Positions 45,726 to 56,657 of a DNA stretch of 64,000 nucleotides are shown here, piece after piece; the first letter of the stretch is position 1, and every line of letters begins with the position of its first letter. Both the position numbers and the translations under genes were made by a program. The notes under the pieces are model-generated. The model searched no databases. It was not told where the DNA came from and saw nothing but the letters and a program-made list of their open reading frames with translations. This stretch comes from Amycolatopsis jiangsuensis (GTDB taxonomy: Bacteria; Actinomycetota; Actinomycetes; Mycobacteriales; Pseudonocardiaceae): NCBI RefSeq assembly GCF_014204865.1, contig NZ_JACHMG010000001.1:3126501-3190500 (forward strand), given 5' to 3'.

Positions 45726-48700
45726 TCACGAGGAGACCGGGACCGGTTCCTCTTCGGTGGTGCGCAAGCGCTGGGAGATGACCTTGGTGATGCCGTCGCC
45801 CTGCATGCTCACGCCGTACAGCGCGTCGGCGATCTCCATGGTCGGCTTCTGGTGGGTGATGATGATCAGCTGCGACGAATCCCGCAGCTGCTCGAGCAAC
45901 CCGATCAGCCGGCGCATGTTGGTGTCGTCCAGCGCCGCCTCGACCTCGTCCATCACGTAGAACGGCGACGGGCGGGCCCGGAAGATGGCCACCAGCATGC
46001 CCACCGCGACCAGCGACTTCTCCCCGCCGGACAGCAGTGACAGCCGCTTGACCTTCTTGCCCGGCGGGCGAGCCTCCACGTCGACGCCGGTGGAAAGCAG
46101 ATCGTCCGGTTCGGTGAGCACCATCCGGCCCTCGCCGCCGGGGAACAGCACCCCGAACACCGTCTCGAACTCGCGCGCGACGTCGTGGTAGGCCGAGGTG
46201 AAGACCTCCAGGATCTTCTCGTCGACCTGCCTGATCACGGCTTCGAGGTCCTTGCGGGTGTCCTTGAGGTCCTCGAGCTGGGTGGAGAGGAACTTGTACC
46301 GCTCCTCCAGCGCCGCGAACTCCTCCAGCGCCAGCGGGTTGACCTTGCCCAGCAGGGAGAGGTCCTTCTCCGCGCGCTTGGCACGACGGGTCTGGGTGGC
46401 GCGGTCGTAGGGCATCGGCGGCGGCGCGGTGACCTCCTCGCCACGCTCCTTCGCCGCCTCGTACTCGGCCATCTCACCCGCGCTCGGCGGCACCGGCACG
46501 TCCGGGCCGTACTCGGTGACCAGATCGGTGAGCCCGATGCCGAAGTCCTCGGCGATCTTGGCTTCCAGGGTTTCCAGCCGCAGCCGCTGCTCGGCCCGCA
46601 GCACCTCGTCGCGGTGCACCGCGTCGGTCAGCTTCTCCAGCTCTCCGGACAGCTCGCGCACCTTGGCCCGCACCGCGGTCAGCGCGGTTTCCCGGGTCTG
46701 GCGCTGGGCCTGCGCCTCGTCCCGCTCGGCCGCCGCGCGCTGCACCGAATGCTCGATCCGCTCCAGCGCGAACTCACCGGCGTTGACCACCGCGTTCGCG
46801 ATCTCCGCACCACGCTGGCGGGATTCCCGGGCACGCGCGGCCCGTTCGCGGGCCTGCTGCTCGGTGTGCGCCGCGCGGCGCAGCGACTCGGCCCGCCCGG
46901 CGATGCTGCGCGCACGCTCCTCGGCGGTGCGCTGGGCCAGCCGCGCCTCGACTTCTTCCTGGCGCACCACGGCGAGCCGCTCGGCCGCTTCGTCGCGCTC
47001 CGCGGTGTCCGGGTCGTTCTCCACCGGCTGCTCGGCGACCGCGGCCAGCCGCTCCTCCAGCTCGGCCAGCTGCTCGAGGGCCTGCTCCCGGCTCTGCTCG
47101 ACCTGCGCGCGCTGCGTGGTCAGCCGCTCCACCTCGGCGCGGCCGGACCGGGCGACCTGCTCCAGCCGGTTGAGCCGCTCCGAGGACCGGGCCTTGCGGA
47201 CCTTCGCCTCGCTCAGCGACTCCTTGGCCTGGCCGACCTCGTCACGGCGGGCCTGCTGCTCGGCGCGCGCGCCTTCCAGCTCGGCGGAGTACCGCTCCAG
47301 CGACCGCTCGGCGGTGCGCAGCCGCTCCCGCGCCTCGTCGACCGCGGCCTGGACCTCGATCACGCTTTCCCGCGCGGCCGAACCACCGGCCACCCAGTGC
47401 GCGCCGAACACGTCGCCTTCCCCGGTGACCGCCCGGACTTCCGGATGCGCGGCCACCAGCTGCCGTGCGGTGTCCAGGTCCGGAACCAGCGCGAGCCGTT
47501 CCAGCGCCCGTTCCACCGCCGGCCGCAGCTGCTCCGGCGCCCGCACCACCTCGCGGGCCCACCGCGCGCCGCCGGGCAGCACCGGCCAGTCGGTGGTGTC
47601 CATAGTGGACGAACCAGTGCCGAGCACGATCCCGGCTCGGCCGGAATCGGTGTCCTTCAAGTACTTCAGCGCCGACAGCGCCTGTTCTCCCCCGGACACC
47701 GCGATCGCGTCGGCCACCGGGCCGAGTGCCGCGGCGAGCGCGACCTCGTGGCCCGGCTCGACGGTGAGCAGCGCAGCCACCGAACCGAGCAGGCCGGGCA
47801 GCTCCGCGGACGCGCCGAGCAGTGCGCCCGCGCCGTCCTTGCGCTTGAGCCCCATCGACAACGCCTCGACGCGCGCCTTCTCCGACGCGATGTCACGCTC
47901 CGCGCCACGCTCGGCCTTGACCAGCTCTTCGACCCGGGCTTTGGCGGCGTTGTTGGCCTCGACCGCGCGGTCGTGGCGCTCACGCAACTCGTCGTCGCCG
48001 GAATCCTCGACACCACCGGAGGCCTTCTCCTCCTCCAGCTCCTCGACGGCGATCTCGGCCCGTTCGGTGGCTTCCTCGAGCGACACCGTGAGCCGGTCGA
48101 TCTCCTCGGTGGTCGCACCGTTCTTGCTGCGCGCGGCCTCGACCTGACCGGTCAGCTTCGCCATGCCCTCCCGGCGGTCGGCGATCGCCCGGACCGCGGC
48201 CCAGTGCGCCCGCTCGGCGGCCTGCACGCGCTGTTCGAGCTCTTCGCGCCGCAGCACCGTTTCGGCGAGCAGCTCCCGGGCCTCGAGCACACCCTCGTTC
48301 AGCTCCTGCTCGCGCTCGGCGACCTGCTCGGCCTCGGCCAGCAGGTCCTCCGGGTCCCGGCCGCCGGTCGGCGCCTCCACGTCGGCGGACAGGTGGCGCT
48401 GGCGTTCCACCGCCAGGCGCACGGTGCCGCGCAACCGCTCGGCCAGCGCGGACAGCTTATACCAGGTTTCCTGCGCGATCTGCAGCCGCGGCGCGTCCTC
48501 GGCCAGCGAGGCCTCCAGCTCGGTCTCCTCGGCGGACACCAGTTCCAGCGCCTGCTCGACCTCGGACCGGCGCTGCCGCGCGGTGCGCTCGTCGGCCTCT
48601 TCCCTGGCGATCGCGTCGCGCTGGGTGACCAGGTCGTCCGCGAGCAGCCGCAGCCGGGCGTCGCGCAGCTCGGACTGCACCGACTGCGCCTTGCGCGCGA

Positions 48701-49331
48701 TCTCGGCCTGTTTGCCCAGCGGTTTGAGCTGGCGGCGCAGCTCACTGGTCAGGTCGCCGAGCCGGTCGAGGTTGCCCTGCATGTTGTTCAGCTTGCGCAG
48801 GGTCTGTTCCTTGCGCTTGCGGTGCTTGAGGACGCCCGCGGCCTCCTCGATGAACGCGCGGCGCTCCTCGGGCTTCGACTCCAGGATCGCCGAGAGCTGC
48901 CCCTGCCCGACGATGACGTGCATCTCGCGGCCGATACCGGAGTCCGACAGCAGTTCCTGCACGTCCATCAGCCGGCAGCGGTCGCCGTTGATCTCGTACT
49001 CGCTCGCGCCGTCGCGGAACATCCGGCGGGTGATCGACACCTCGCTGTACTCGATGGCCAGCGCGCCGTCGGCGTTGTCGATGGTGAGCGTGACCTCGGC
49101 CCGGCCGAGCGGGGCACGGCCCGCGGTCCCGGCGAAGATGACGTCCTCCATCTTGCCGCCGCGCAGGTCCTTGGCGCCCTGGGTGCCCATCACCCAGCGC
49201 AGCGCGTCCAGGACGTTGGACTTGCCCGAGCCGTTCGGCCCGACCACGCAGGTGATCCCCGGTTCGAACCGCAGCGTGGTGGCCGAGGCGAAGGACTTGA
49301 AGCCCTTCAGCGTCAAGCTTTTCAGGTGCAC
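45726..49331 (-). CDS. smc: chromosome segregation protein SMC
   Basis: This 1201-residue condensin ATPase has an N-terminal head with Walker A GPNGSGKSN at about 32-40, a long coiled coil, and a hinge at about 505-680 (ELPGLLGSVAALLTVEPGHE). A second coiled coil follows, then the C-terminal head with signature LSLLSGGEKSLVAVGML and Walker B FYVMDEVEAALDD. The GTG start gives MHLKSLTLKGFKSF, the conserved beginning. It lies downstream of acylphosphatase as in many actinobacteria. It loads on DNA with ScpA/B and organises the chromosome. Confidence 0.98.
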   Translation of the reverse strand: MHLKSLTLKGFKSFASATTLRFEPGITCVVGPNGSGKSNVLDALRWVMGTQGAKDLRGGKMEDVIFAGTAGRAPLGRAEVTLTIDNADGALAIEYSEVSITRRMFRDGASEYEINGDRCRLMDVQELLSDSGIGREMHVIVGQGQLSAILESKPEERRAFIEEAAGVLKHRKRKEQTLRKLNNMQGNLDRLGDLTSELRRQLKPLGKQAEIARKAQSVQSELRDARLRLLADDLVTQRDAIAREEADERTARQRRSEVEQALELVSAEETELEASLAEDAPRLQIAQETWYKLSALAERLRGTVRLAVERQRHLSADVEAPTGGRDPEDLLAEAEQVAEREQELNEGVLEARELLAETVLRREELEQRVQAAERAHWAAVRAIADRREGMAKLTGQVEAARSKNGATTEEIDRLTVSLEEATERAEIAVEELEEEKASGGVEDSGDDELRERHDRAVEANNAAKARVEELVKAERGAERDIASEKARVEALSMGLKRKDGAGALLGASAELPGLLGSVAALLTVEPGHEVALAAALGPVADAIAVSGGEQALSALKYLKDTDSGRAGIVLGTGSSTMDTTDWPVLPGGARWAREVVRAPEQLRPAVERALERLALVPDLDTARQLVAAHPEVRAVTGEGDVFGAHWVAGGSAARESVIEVQAAVDEARERLRTAERSLERYSAELEGARAEQQARRDEVGQAKESLSEAKVRKARSSERLNRLEQVARSGRAEVERLTTQRAQVEQSREQALEQLAELEERLAAVAEQPVENDPDTAERDEAAERLAVVRQEEVEARLAQRTAEERARSIAGRAESLRRAAHTEQQARERAARARESRQRGAEIANAVVNAGEFALERIEHSVQRAAAERDEAQAQRQTRETALTAVRAKVRELSGELEKLTDAVHRDEVLRAEQRLRLETLEAKIAEDFGIGLTDLVTEYGPDVPVPPSAGEMAEYEAAKERGEEVTAPPPMPYDRATQTRRAKRAEKDLSLLGKVNPLALEEFAALEERYKFLSTQLEDLKDTRKDLEAVIRQVDEKILEVFTSAYHDVAREFETVFGVLFPGGEGRMVLTEPDDLLSTGVDVEARPPGKKVKRLSLLSGGEKSLVAVGMLVAIFRARPSPFYVMDEVEAALDDTNMRRLIGLLEQLRDSSQLIIITHQKPTMEIADALYGVSMQGDGITKVISQRLRTTEEEPVPVSS

Positions 49332-49531
49332 GTGGTGCTGACCCCTCTGGCGCTGGGTACTGGTCTGGCTACCGGCGTTCCGATCCGCACAGGTTACCCG
49401 GGGCGGACCCGCGATCGCGTCAGGCCGGGTTCCCGGGCGCGCCTTAGCACAGAGCGGGTCGCCTCGGCAACCCCGTGCGCCCCTTCCGTCACACGCTCAC
49501 CAGACTCCCGCGGCAGAGGTAGCGGTGAAGC

Positions 49532-49819
49532 TCAGCGTTCGGTGAACCCCGTCAGGCCGCCTTTGGCCGGCGCCCAGCGCTCCACCACCCGGTCCACTCG
49601 TCCGGGTGAGGTCTGTGACCGCAGCGCCGCCAACAGCCGCGCACAGTGGTCCCGAGTACCCTCCGCCACGACCTCGACCCTGCCGTCGGGCAGGTTGCGG
49701 GCGAACCCGGTCAGGCCGAGTTCCAGCGCCCGGCTGCGCGTCCACCAGCGGAAACCGACTCCCTGCACCTGCCCGTGCACCCAGGCGGACAGCCGGACGG
49801 GCGTTTCCTGTTCACTCAC
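49532..49819 (-). CDS. acylphosphatase
   Basis: This 95-residue enzyme hydrolyses acyl phosphates. The catalytic Arg lies in the [13 protein letters not shown] loop (about 16-28) and the catalytic Asn in [16 protein letters not shown] (about 39-54); both are intact. GTG 49819 gives the usual family start [10 protein letters not shown]. An in-frame ATG at 49828 adds three residues and cannot be excluded. It precedes smc by 200 bp on the same strand. Confidence 0.93.
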   Translation of the reverse strand: MSEQETPVRLSAWVHGQVQGVGFRWWTRSRALELGLTGFARNLPDGRVEVVAEGTRDHCARLLAALRSQTSPGRVDRVVERWAPAKGGLTGFTER

Positions 49820-50035
49820 GGGGTCCATCCTGCCGTACGCCGCCGACTGCGGACCGTGACCAGCCTCGACGCACGTCCGGGCGAACTGCCGTCCGGCGGT
49901 GATAGCCTCCCGGCCGGGGTCCGCGTCCGGGCACCCCGAATCCCCCGCCGTGCGGGGCCCGGACCGAGTGACACAGCACCGGGTGGCACCGAACCAGTGG
50001 CACCTTCCCGCGTCCGTAACCTCAGAGGAGCCTGC

Positions 50036-50707
50036 ATGTCCCGCCCCGACGGGCCTGATCCGAGCGTCTCCGTCCCGGCCGCCCCGAAGAACACCGCCCC
50101 GCCGCCGGGCCGTGGCCGGTCCCGCCGGTCCAACCTCGCCATCCTCGGTGTGAGCGGTCTCGTGGTGGCCACCGCCTTCGCCGCGGTCGCCGAGCTGGCC
50201 GGCCCCGGTTCCCCCGCCGACACCGCCACCGACGTCCCTGGCCGTACCGGACAGGGCACCTTGCCCGGCACGTCCCAGGTCACCCCGGGCGGCCAGGTGC
50301 CGGGCGCTCCGGCGAGCACGCCCGGTTCGCCGACCTCCGGCGACTCGACGGTGCCCGCCACGCCGACCACCGTCGTGTCCGTGGGCCCGGACGGGGTGCC
50401 GACCACCAGCGTCGGCGTGCCGCCGCCGGGCAACCCGCCGGGTGGCGGTCCCATCGGCCAGCCGACGACCACGCCGCGCAGCGACCCGCCGACCACGCAC
50501 ACCACGCCGCCGGACACCCCACCGCCGGACACGTCGACCACCCCGACCACCCCGCCCACGAGCGACGACCCGCCGAGTTCCAGCGACCCCACGGACCCGC
50601 CCACGAGCAGCAGTGGCGGCGGCGGTTCCTCGAGCGGCGAGCCGACCAGCGACAGCTCGAAACCATCCACTTCGGACACCCCGCCGAGCGAGCCGTCGTC
50701 GCGCTGA
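50036..50707 (+). CDS. membrane-anchored Pro/Thr/Ser-rich surface protein
   Basis: This 223-residue protein has a short basic cytoplasmic N-terminus, one transmembrane helix (about 34-54, [22 protein letters not shown]), and a disordered outer tail of Pro, Thr, Ser and Gly with no folded domain. The tail is likely a wall-spanning spacer. AGAGGAG precedes the ATG. No sortase motif is present. The function is unknown. It is divergent from the acylphosphatase gene; the 216 bp between them holds a possible -10 (TAGCCT near 49912). Confidence 0.7.
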   Translation: MSRPDGPDPSVSVPAAPKNTAPPPGRGRSRRSNLAILGVSGLVVATAFAAVAELAGPGSPADTATDVPGRTGQGTLPGTSQVTPGGQVPGAPASTPGSPTSGDSTVPATPTTVVSVGPDGVPTTSVGVPPPGNPPGGGPIGQPTTTPRSDPPTTHTTPPDTPPPDTSTTPTTPPTSDDPPSSSDPTDPPTSSSGGGGSSSGEPTSDSSKPSTSDTPPSEPSSR

Positions 50708-50738
50708 GCCTTTCCTTGCCGGATTCCGTGCCGAGGCT

Positions 50739-51434
50739 TCAGAGTTCGAAGCGGTAGCCCATGCCGGGTTCGGTGAGCAGATGGCGCGGGCGGGACGGTT
50801 CCGGTTCGAGTTTCCGCCGCAGCTGCGCGAGATACACCCGCAGGTAGTGCGATTCGGTCTCGTACGACGGGCCCCACACGCCGTGCAGGAGCTGCTTCTG
50901 CGCGACCAGCCGGCCGCGGTTGCGCACCAGCATTTCCAGTACGCCCCACTCGGTTCTGGTCAGGTGCACCTCACGGCCGTCGCGGCGGACCCGCTTCGCC
51001 GCCAGGTCGACCGTGAACGAGCCGGTGTCCACGAACGCCTCCGCGTCGTCCGGCCCGGCCACCGCCGAACGCCGGACCGCTGCCCGTAATCGGGCCAGCA
51101 GTTCGTCCATGCCGAACGGTTTGGTCACGTAGTCGTCGGCACCCGCGTCGAGCGCGCGCACCTTGTCCGCGGAGTCGCCGCGCGCGGACAGCACGATGAT
51201 CGGCACCGTGGTCCAGCCACGCAGACCCTCGATCACCTCGGTGCCGTCCAGGTCCGGCAGGCCGAGGTCCAGCACCACCACATCGGGTTTGGTCTCGGCG
51301 ACCGCCTTCAGCGCCGCCGTGCCGTCGTGCGCGGTGATCACCCGGTACCCGCGGGCGTTGAGGTTGATCCGCAGGGCCCGCACGATCTGCGGTTCGTCGT
51401 CGACGACCAGCACGGTCGCCACCTCGGCGTTCAT
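50739..51434 (-). CDS. kdpE: response regulator KdpE
   Basis: This 231-residue OmpR/PhoB-type regulator is the partner of KdpD. Its receiver domain has the acidic pair VVDDEPQ (about 10), the phosphorylated Asp in [13 protein letters not shown] (about 55), and the Lys in [10 protein letters not shown] (about 105). The C-terminal winged helix is about 130-228, with [20 protein letters not shown] as the recognition region. It activates kdp expression under potassium limitation or turgor stress. It overlaps kdpD by 4 bp. The likely binding site is the phased repeat array upstream of the operon. Confidence 0.96.
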   Translation of the reverse strand: MNAEVATVLVVDDEPQIVRALRINLNARGYRVITAHDGTAALKAVAETKPDVVVLDLGLPDLDGTEVIEGLRGWTTVPIIVLSARGDSADKVRALDAGADDYVTKPFGMDELLARLRAAVRRSAVAGPDDAEAFVDTGSFTVDLAAKRVRRDGREVHLTRTEWGVLEMLVRNRGRLVAQKQLLHGVWGPSYETESHYLRVYLAQLRRKLEPEPSRPRHLLTEPGMGYRFEL

Positions 51435-53977
51435 CGGACGACGCCCTCCTCCACACCCACGAGTGCACGCCCGGCGCAGGCCGGCAGCGACAGCACCACG
51501 GTCAGCCCGCCGCCCGGGGTGTCCTCGGCCCGCACGGTACCGCCCATCGCCTCGGTGAACCCCTTCACCACCGACAGCCCGAGACCCACCCCCGGCACCG
51601 AATCACGGTCGCCGCCGAGCCGCTGGAACGGCGCGAACGCCGACTCCGCGGCACCTTTGCCCCATCCCCTGCCGTGGTCGGCGATCCGCAGCTCGACGAA
51701 TTCCGAATGCGCGCTCGCCCGCGCGGAAACCACCCCGCCGCCGTGGCGTAGCGCGTTGTCGAGCACGTTCGCGATCGCCCGTTCCAGCAGGCCCGGATCG
51801 GCCAGCACGGACGGCAGCCGCGGATCCACCTCGATCAGCACACCGTCCGAATTGTCCACAGTGGACAACGCGTGTGCCAGCACCTCGTCGTAGCCCACCG
51901 GGCGCAGGAGCGGGGTGACCGCACCGGTCGCCAACCGCGAGGAATCCAGCAGGTTGTCGATCAATCCGGCGAGCCGGTCCGCGGAGACTTCCACGGTCTC
52001 CAGCAGCTCCGCGGTGTCCTCTTGCGACAGTGACAGGTCGGGTGCCCGCAGGCTGCCGATCGCCGCCTTGATCGAAGTGAGCGGGGTACGCAGGTCGTGC
52101 CCGACCGCGGACAACAGGGTGGTGCGCAGCTCGGTCGCCTCGGCCTTGCGCTCGGCCGCGGCCGCGGCGGCCGCCATCCGCTGCTGGCGCAACGCGAGAA
52201 GCGCCTGTCCCGCAACGGCTTCCAGCACCCGCCGGTCCGCCGCGGGCAGCGCCCGGCCGCGCAAGGTCAGGTGCACGTCGGCCGTCACCGCGATGTCCAC
52301 ATCGGCCGCGTCGGGATCGGCGCACGGTTCGGGCCCCACCGCCGCGGCCTCCTGCCACTGACCGTCCCGCTTTTCCAGCAGCGTCACGGAGTTCAGCCCG
52401 AAGTTCTCCCGGACCTTGTCCAGCAGCCGTTCGATCGGATGCGGATTCGTCAGCACGGTACGCGCGTACGACGCCAGCAGCGACGCCTCGGTCCGCGCCC
52501 GCGCCGCAGCGGCCCCTCGTCGTGCGGCGGACGCGACGACCAGCGCCACCAGCACGGCGACGACGATCATCGCGACGAGCGTGACCACGTTCTGCGGGCT
52601 GTGCACGTTCAGCGTGTACAGCGGTGGGGTGAAGAAGAAGTTCAGCAGCCCGGCACCGAAAACGGCGGCGAGCAGCGCCGGGCCGAGCCCACCGACCAAC
52701 GCGACGACGACCGTCGCGAGCACGTAGAGGACCACGTCGGTGGAAAACTCCACCGCGTCACGCAGCAGCACGCCGAGCCCGGTCGCGGCCAGCGGCAGCA
52801 GCACGCCCAGCACCCATCCGAGCGCGAGCCGAGACGGCGCCAGCGCACTCGTGCCCAGCCGCGCCCGCAGCCGTCCACCAGCGTAGGAGTGGGTGACCAT
52901 GTGCACGTCGATCGGCCCGGACCGCCGCACCACGGTCGCGCCGATGCCCTCGTCGAACAGCCGCGCCATCCGGGAACGCCGTGACGTGCCGACCACCAGC
53001 TGGGTGGCGTTCACGCCGCGGGCGAAGTCGAGCAGCGCGGTGGGCACGTCGTCGCCGACGACGGTGTGGAAGGTGGCGCCGACGTCCTCGGCGAGGGTCC
53101 GGCAGCGGGCCATCGCGGTCGGTCCCGGCCCGGCGAGCCCGTCCCCCCGCAGGATGTGCACGACCTGCAGTTCGGCTCCGGCCCGGCTCGCGATACGGCT
53201 GGCGCGCCGGATCAGCGTCTCGCTCTCCGGTCCGCCGGTCACCGACACGACGACGCGTTCGCGCGTCTCCCAGGTGTCGGTGATCCGCTGCTCCGCGCGG
53301 TACCGCTGGAGTGCGACGTCGACCTGGTCGGCCACCCAGAGCAACGCCAGCTCGCGCAGCGCGGTCAGGTTGCCGGGGCGGAAGTAGTTCGCCAGCGCGG
53401 CGTCGATCCGCTCGGCCGGGTACACGTTGCCGTGCGCGAGCCGCCGCCGCAGCGCCTCCGGCGTGATGTCCACGAGTTCGAGCTGCCCGGCCCTGCGCAC
53501 CACCTCGTCCGGCACGGTCTCCTGCTGGGCGACGCCGGTGATCCGCTCCACGACGTCGTTCAGGCTCTGCAGATGCTGCACGTTGACCGTGGACAGCACG
53601 TCGATCCCGGCCTCGAGCAGCGCGGCCACGTCCTGCCAGCGCTTCTCGTGCCGCTGCCCTGGCGCGTTGGTGTGCGCCAACTCGTCGATCACGGCGACTT
53701 CCGGGGCCCGGGCCAGCACCGCGGCCAGATCCAGCTCGGCGAACTCGTGCCCGCGATGGACGACGGTGCGCCGCGGCACGATCTCCAGCCCGTCGAGCAG
53801 GTCCGCGGTCTTCGCGCGGTCGTGCGTCTCGACCAGGCCCACGATCACGTCGGTACCGCGGTCGCGGCGGCGCCGAGCCTCGCCCAGCATGGCGAAGGTC
53901 TTGCCGACGCCCGGAGCCGCGCCGAGGTAGATGCGCAGCTCGCCACGGCGCGGCTTCGGGGTGTCCGGTGTGCTCAC
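51431..53977 (-). CDS. kdpD: sensor histidine kinase KdpD
   Basis: This is an 848-residue full-length KdpD. The N-terminal KdpD domain has Walker A LGAAPGVGKTFAML (about 18-31) and Walker B VIDELAHTNAPG (about 104-115). A USP-like domain (about 240-365), four transmembrane helices (about 385-490), a GAF domain and the kinase core follow. The core holds the phospho-His in SAVGHDLRTPLTS and ATP motifs NVLDNALRHGG and GVGLGLSVVKGF. The GTG start at 53977 leaves 5 bp to kdpC. The start lacks an upstream ATG in the natural position. Confidence 0.96.
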   Translation of the reverse strand: MSTPDTPKPRRGELRIYLGAAPGVGKTFAMLGEARRRRDRGTDVIVGLVETHDRAKTADLLDGLEIVPRRTVVHRGHEFAELDLAAVLARAPEVAVIDELAHTNAPGQRHEKRWQDVAALLEAGIDVLSTVNVQHLQSLNDVVERITGVAQQETVPDEVVRRAGQLELVDITPEALRRRLAHGNVYPAERIDAALANYFRPGNLTALRELALLWVADQVDVALQRYRAEQRITDTWETRERVVVSVTGGPESETLIRRASRIASRAGAELQVVHILRGDGLAGPGPTAMARCRTLAEDVGATFHTVVGDDVPTALLDFARGVNATQLVVGTSRRSRMARLFDEGIGATVVRRSGPIDVHMVTHSYAGGRLRARLGTSALAPSRLALGWVLGVLLPLAATGLGVLLRDAVEFSTDVVLYVLATVVVALVGGLGPALLAAVFGAGLLNFFFTPPLYTLNVHSPQNVVTLVAMIVVAVLVALVVASAARRGAAAARARTEASLLASYARTVLTNPHPIERLLDKVRENFGLNSVTLLEKRDGQWQEAAAVGPEPCADPDAADVDIAVTADVHLTLRGRALPAADRRVLEAVAGQALLALRQQRMAAAAAAAERKAEATELRTTLLSAVGHDLRTPLTSIKAAIGSLRAPDLSLSQEDTAELLETVEVSADRLAGLIDNLLDSSRLATGAVTPLLRPVGYDEVLAHALSTVDNSDGVLIEVDPRLPSVLADPGLLERAIANVLDNALRHGGGVVSARASAHSEFVELRIADHGRGWGKGAAESAFAPFQRLGGDRDSVPGVGLGLSVVKGFTEAMGGTVRAEDTPGGGLTVVLSLPACAGRALVGVEEGVVR

Positions 53978-53982
53978 GGTGT

Positions 53983-54579
53983 TCAGTGTGCTCCCGGAAC
54001 GGCCGAACGCACGGCAAGGTTGAGCAGGAGCACGTTCACGCCGGGCACCCCGATCCCCGCGCCCGTGGTGGTGGCCCCGACCAGCCGCCGCACCTCGCCC
54101 TCGGGCAACCCGGTGACCCTGGCCACGCGCGGGATCTGCAGGTCGGCGTAGGCGACGCTGATCGACGGGTCGAGTCCGGAGGCCGACGCGGTCACCGCGT
54201 CCGCGGGCACCCGGGACGGCGCGACGCCCTCCCTCGCCGCCACGCGGTCCTTCCGTTCGGTGATCGTCTTCACCAGATCCTGGGTGAACGGGCCCTGGTT
54301 CGATCCCCCGGAAGCACCTTCCGGGGCGGCCGAGGGCCGGGTGTGGAACCACGGGTCGTGCGCCGGATCGGCAGGCACCGGGTCGATGCCGATCAGCGAC
54401 GAGCCGGCCACGCGACCGTCCTGGGTGACGAGGGAGCCCTCGGCGTGGTCTCGCAGGCCGGGAATCCGCCCGGCCCCCCACACCGCGAGCGGGTAGAGCA
54501 GGCCGAGCAGGATCGTCATCGCCACGAGCAGCCGCAGGCCCGCCCATGCCTGGTTCAGCGGAGTACGCACCGTTCTCAC
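53983..54579 (-). CDS. kdpC: potassium-transporting ATPase subunit KdpC
   Basis: This 198-residue subunit has one N-terminal membrane helix (about 15-36) and an outer domain with the family motifs [37 protein letters not shown] (split over about 130-151) and a C-terminal [11 protein letters not shown]. It assembles the Kdp complex and assists potassium binding. The GTG start overlaps the kdpB stop by 4 bp. Confidence 0.96.
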   Translation of the reverse strand: MRTVRTPLNQAWAGLRLLVAMTILLGLLYPLAVWGAGRIPGLRDHAEGSLVTQDGRVAGSSLIGIDPVPADPAHDPWFHTRPSAAPEGASGGSNQGPFTQDLVKTITERKDRVAAREGVAPSRVPADAVTASASGLDPSISVAYADLQIPRVARVTGLPEGEVRRLVGATTTGAGIGVPGVNVLLLNLAVRSAVPGAH

Positions 54580-56657
54580 CCGATTCCCGGAAGGTGGCGC
54601 ACGATCAGGTCGATCACCCAGATCCCGAGGAACGGGCTGACGATCCCGCCGAGGCCGTAGACGAGCAGGTTGCGCCGCAGCAGCGCGGACGCCGACGAGG
54701 GCCGGTACCGCACGCCACGCAGCGCGAGCGGGATCAGCGCCACGATGATCAGCGCGTTGAAGATCACCGCGGACAGGATGGCCGAGCGCGGCGTGGCCAG
54801 TGCCATGACGTTCAGCGCGCCGAGCTGGGCATAGATGCCGGTGAACATGGCCGGCAGGATGGCGAAGTACTTGGCGAGGTCGTTCGCCACGCTGAAGGTG
54901 GTCAGCGCGCCCCGGGTGATCAGCAGCTGCTTGCCGATCTCCACGATCTCGATCAGTTTGGTCGGGTTCGAGTCGAGGTCGACCATGGTGCCTGCCTCCT
55001 TGGCCGCCATGGTCCCGGTGTTCATCGCCACCCCGACGTCGGACTGCGCGAGCGCGGGCGCGTCGTTGGTGCCGTCGCCGGTCATCGCGACCAGCCGGCC
55101 ACCCTCCTGTTCCTTCCTGATCAACGCCATCTTGTCCTCGGGCTTGGCCTCGGCGAGGAAGTCGTCGACGCCCGCGTCGCGGGCGATCGCCCGTGCGGTG
55201 AGCGGGTTGTCGCCGGTGACCATCACCGTTTTGATGCCCATCTCGCGCAGTTCGCCGAACCGTTCCCGCATACCCGGCTTCACCACGTCGGAGAGCCGGA
55301 TCACGCCGCGTACGAACGCTTTTCCGTCGGCCGCCTCGGCGACCACCAAGGGCGTGCCACCCTGCTGGCTGATCTCCTCGACGACGCGCCCGGTCTCCTC
55401 CGGTACCTCGCCGCCGCGGTCACGTACCCACTCGCGCACCGCGGAAGCCGCCCCCTTGCGGACCGCGCGATCGCCGAGCTCGACGCCGCTCATCCGGGTC
55501 TGTGCGGTGAACGGCACGAACTCGGCCGCCGTCTCCGAGTCGTCCGCGACCGGCGGCAGCCCGTACTCCGCCGCGGTCAGCTCGACAATGCTGCGGCCTT
55601 CCGGCGTACCGTCGGCGAGGCTGGACAGCCGGGCCGCGCCCGCCAGGTCATCCACAGTGGACGAACCGACCGGGATCAGTTCGGTTGCCCGGCGGTTGCC
55701 GAAGGTGATCGTGCCCGTCTTGTCCAGCAACAGCGTGGACACGTCGCCCGCCGCCTCCACCGCGCGCCCGGACGTGGCGAGCACGTTGCGCTGCACCAGA
55801 CGGTCCATCCCGGCGATGCCGATCGCGCTCAGCAACGCGCCGATGGTGGTCGGGATCAGGCACACCACGAGCGCGCTCAGCACGACCACGGACTGCTCCC
55901 GCCCGGAATAGGCGGCCATCGGCTGCAGCGCCACGACCGCGAGCAGGAAGATGATGGTGAGTGTGGCCAGCAGGATGGTCAACGCGATCTCGTTCGGCGT
56001 CTTCTGCCGGGAAGCGCCCTCCACCAAGGCGATCATCCGGTCCACGAAGGACTCCCCTGGCCGGGTGCCGATCCGCACCACGATCCGGTCGCTGAGCACC
56101 GTGGTCCCGCCGGTCACCGCCGACCGGTCACCGCCGGACTCCCGGATCACCGGGGCCGATTCCCCGGTGATGGCCGATTCGTCGACGGTGGCGATGCCCT
56201 CGGTCACGTCCCCGTCTCCGGGGATCACCTGCCCCGCCTCGACCACCACGAGGTCCCCGACGCGCAGGTCCACCCCGGGCACCCGCTCCTCGGACCCGTC
56301 CTCGGCGAGCCGCCGCGCCACGGTCTCCTTCTTCGTCCGCCGCAACGTCTCGGCCTGCGCCTTGCCCCGCCCCTCGGCCACCGCCTCGGCCAGGTTCGCG
56401 AAGAACACGGTGAACCACAGCCAGACGGTGATGAGGATGGTGAACACGCTCGGATCGGTGATCGCGAAGACGGTGGTCAGCAGCGAGCCGGTCCACACCA
56501 CGAACATCACCGGGTTCTTCAGCTGGTGACGGGGATTCAGCTTGCGCAGCGCGTCCGGCATCGACGCCCACAGCTGTTTCGGCCGGAACACCCCGGCGCC
56601 GACTCGTCCGGTGTCCTCCTGCCGTCTCGTGGACGGTCGCTCTTCGAGCACTGTCAT
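54576..56657 (-). CDS. kdpB: potassium-transporting ATPase ATP-binding subunit KdpB
   Basis: This 693-residue P-type ATPase energises KdpA. It has the phosphorylation site [13 protein letters not shown] (about 320), the actuator motif [12 protein letters not shown] (about 160), the membrane charge pair region, and the hinge [20 protein letters not shown] (about 525-544). All catalytic residues are intact. ATG 56657 overlaps the kdpA stop by 4 bp. Confidence 0.97.
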   Translation of the reverse strand: MTVLEERPSTRRQEDTGRVGAGVFRPKQLWASMPDALRKLNPRHQLKNPVMFVVWTGSLLTTVFAITDPSVFTILITVWLWFTVFFANLAEAVAEGRGKAQAETLRRTKKETVARRLAEDGSEERVPGVDLRVGDLVVVEAGQVIPGDGDVTEGIATVDESAITGESAPVIRESGGDRSAVTGGTTVLSDRIVVRIGTRPGESFVDRMIALVEGASRQKTPNEIALTILLATLTIIFLLAVVALQPMAAYSGREQSVVVLSALVVCLIPTTIGALLSAIGIAGMDRLVQRNVLATSGRAVEAAGDVSTLLLDKTGTITFGNRRATELIPVGSSTVDDLAGAARLSSLADGTPEGRSIVELTAAEYGLPPVADDSETAAEFVPFTAQTRMSGVELGDRAVRKGAASAVREWVRDRGGEVPEETGRVVEEISQQGGTPLVVAEAADGKAFVRGVIRLSDVVKPGMRERFGELREMGIKTVMVTGDNPLTARAIARDAGVDDFLAEAKPEDKMALIRKEQEGGRLVAMTGDGTNDAPALAQSDVGVAMNTGTMAAKEAGTMVDLDSNPTKLIEIVEIGKQLLITRGALTTFSVANDLAKYFAILPAMFTGIYAQLGALNVMALATPRSAILSAVIFNALIIVALIPLALRGVRYRPSSASALLRRNLLVYGLGGIVSPFLGIWVIDLIVRHLPGIG

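Noticed and set aside
46185..49859. Long plus-strand open frame (1224 codons) opposite smc
   Set aside because: It is a compositional shadow of smc; the minus frame has all SMC motifs.
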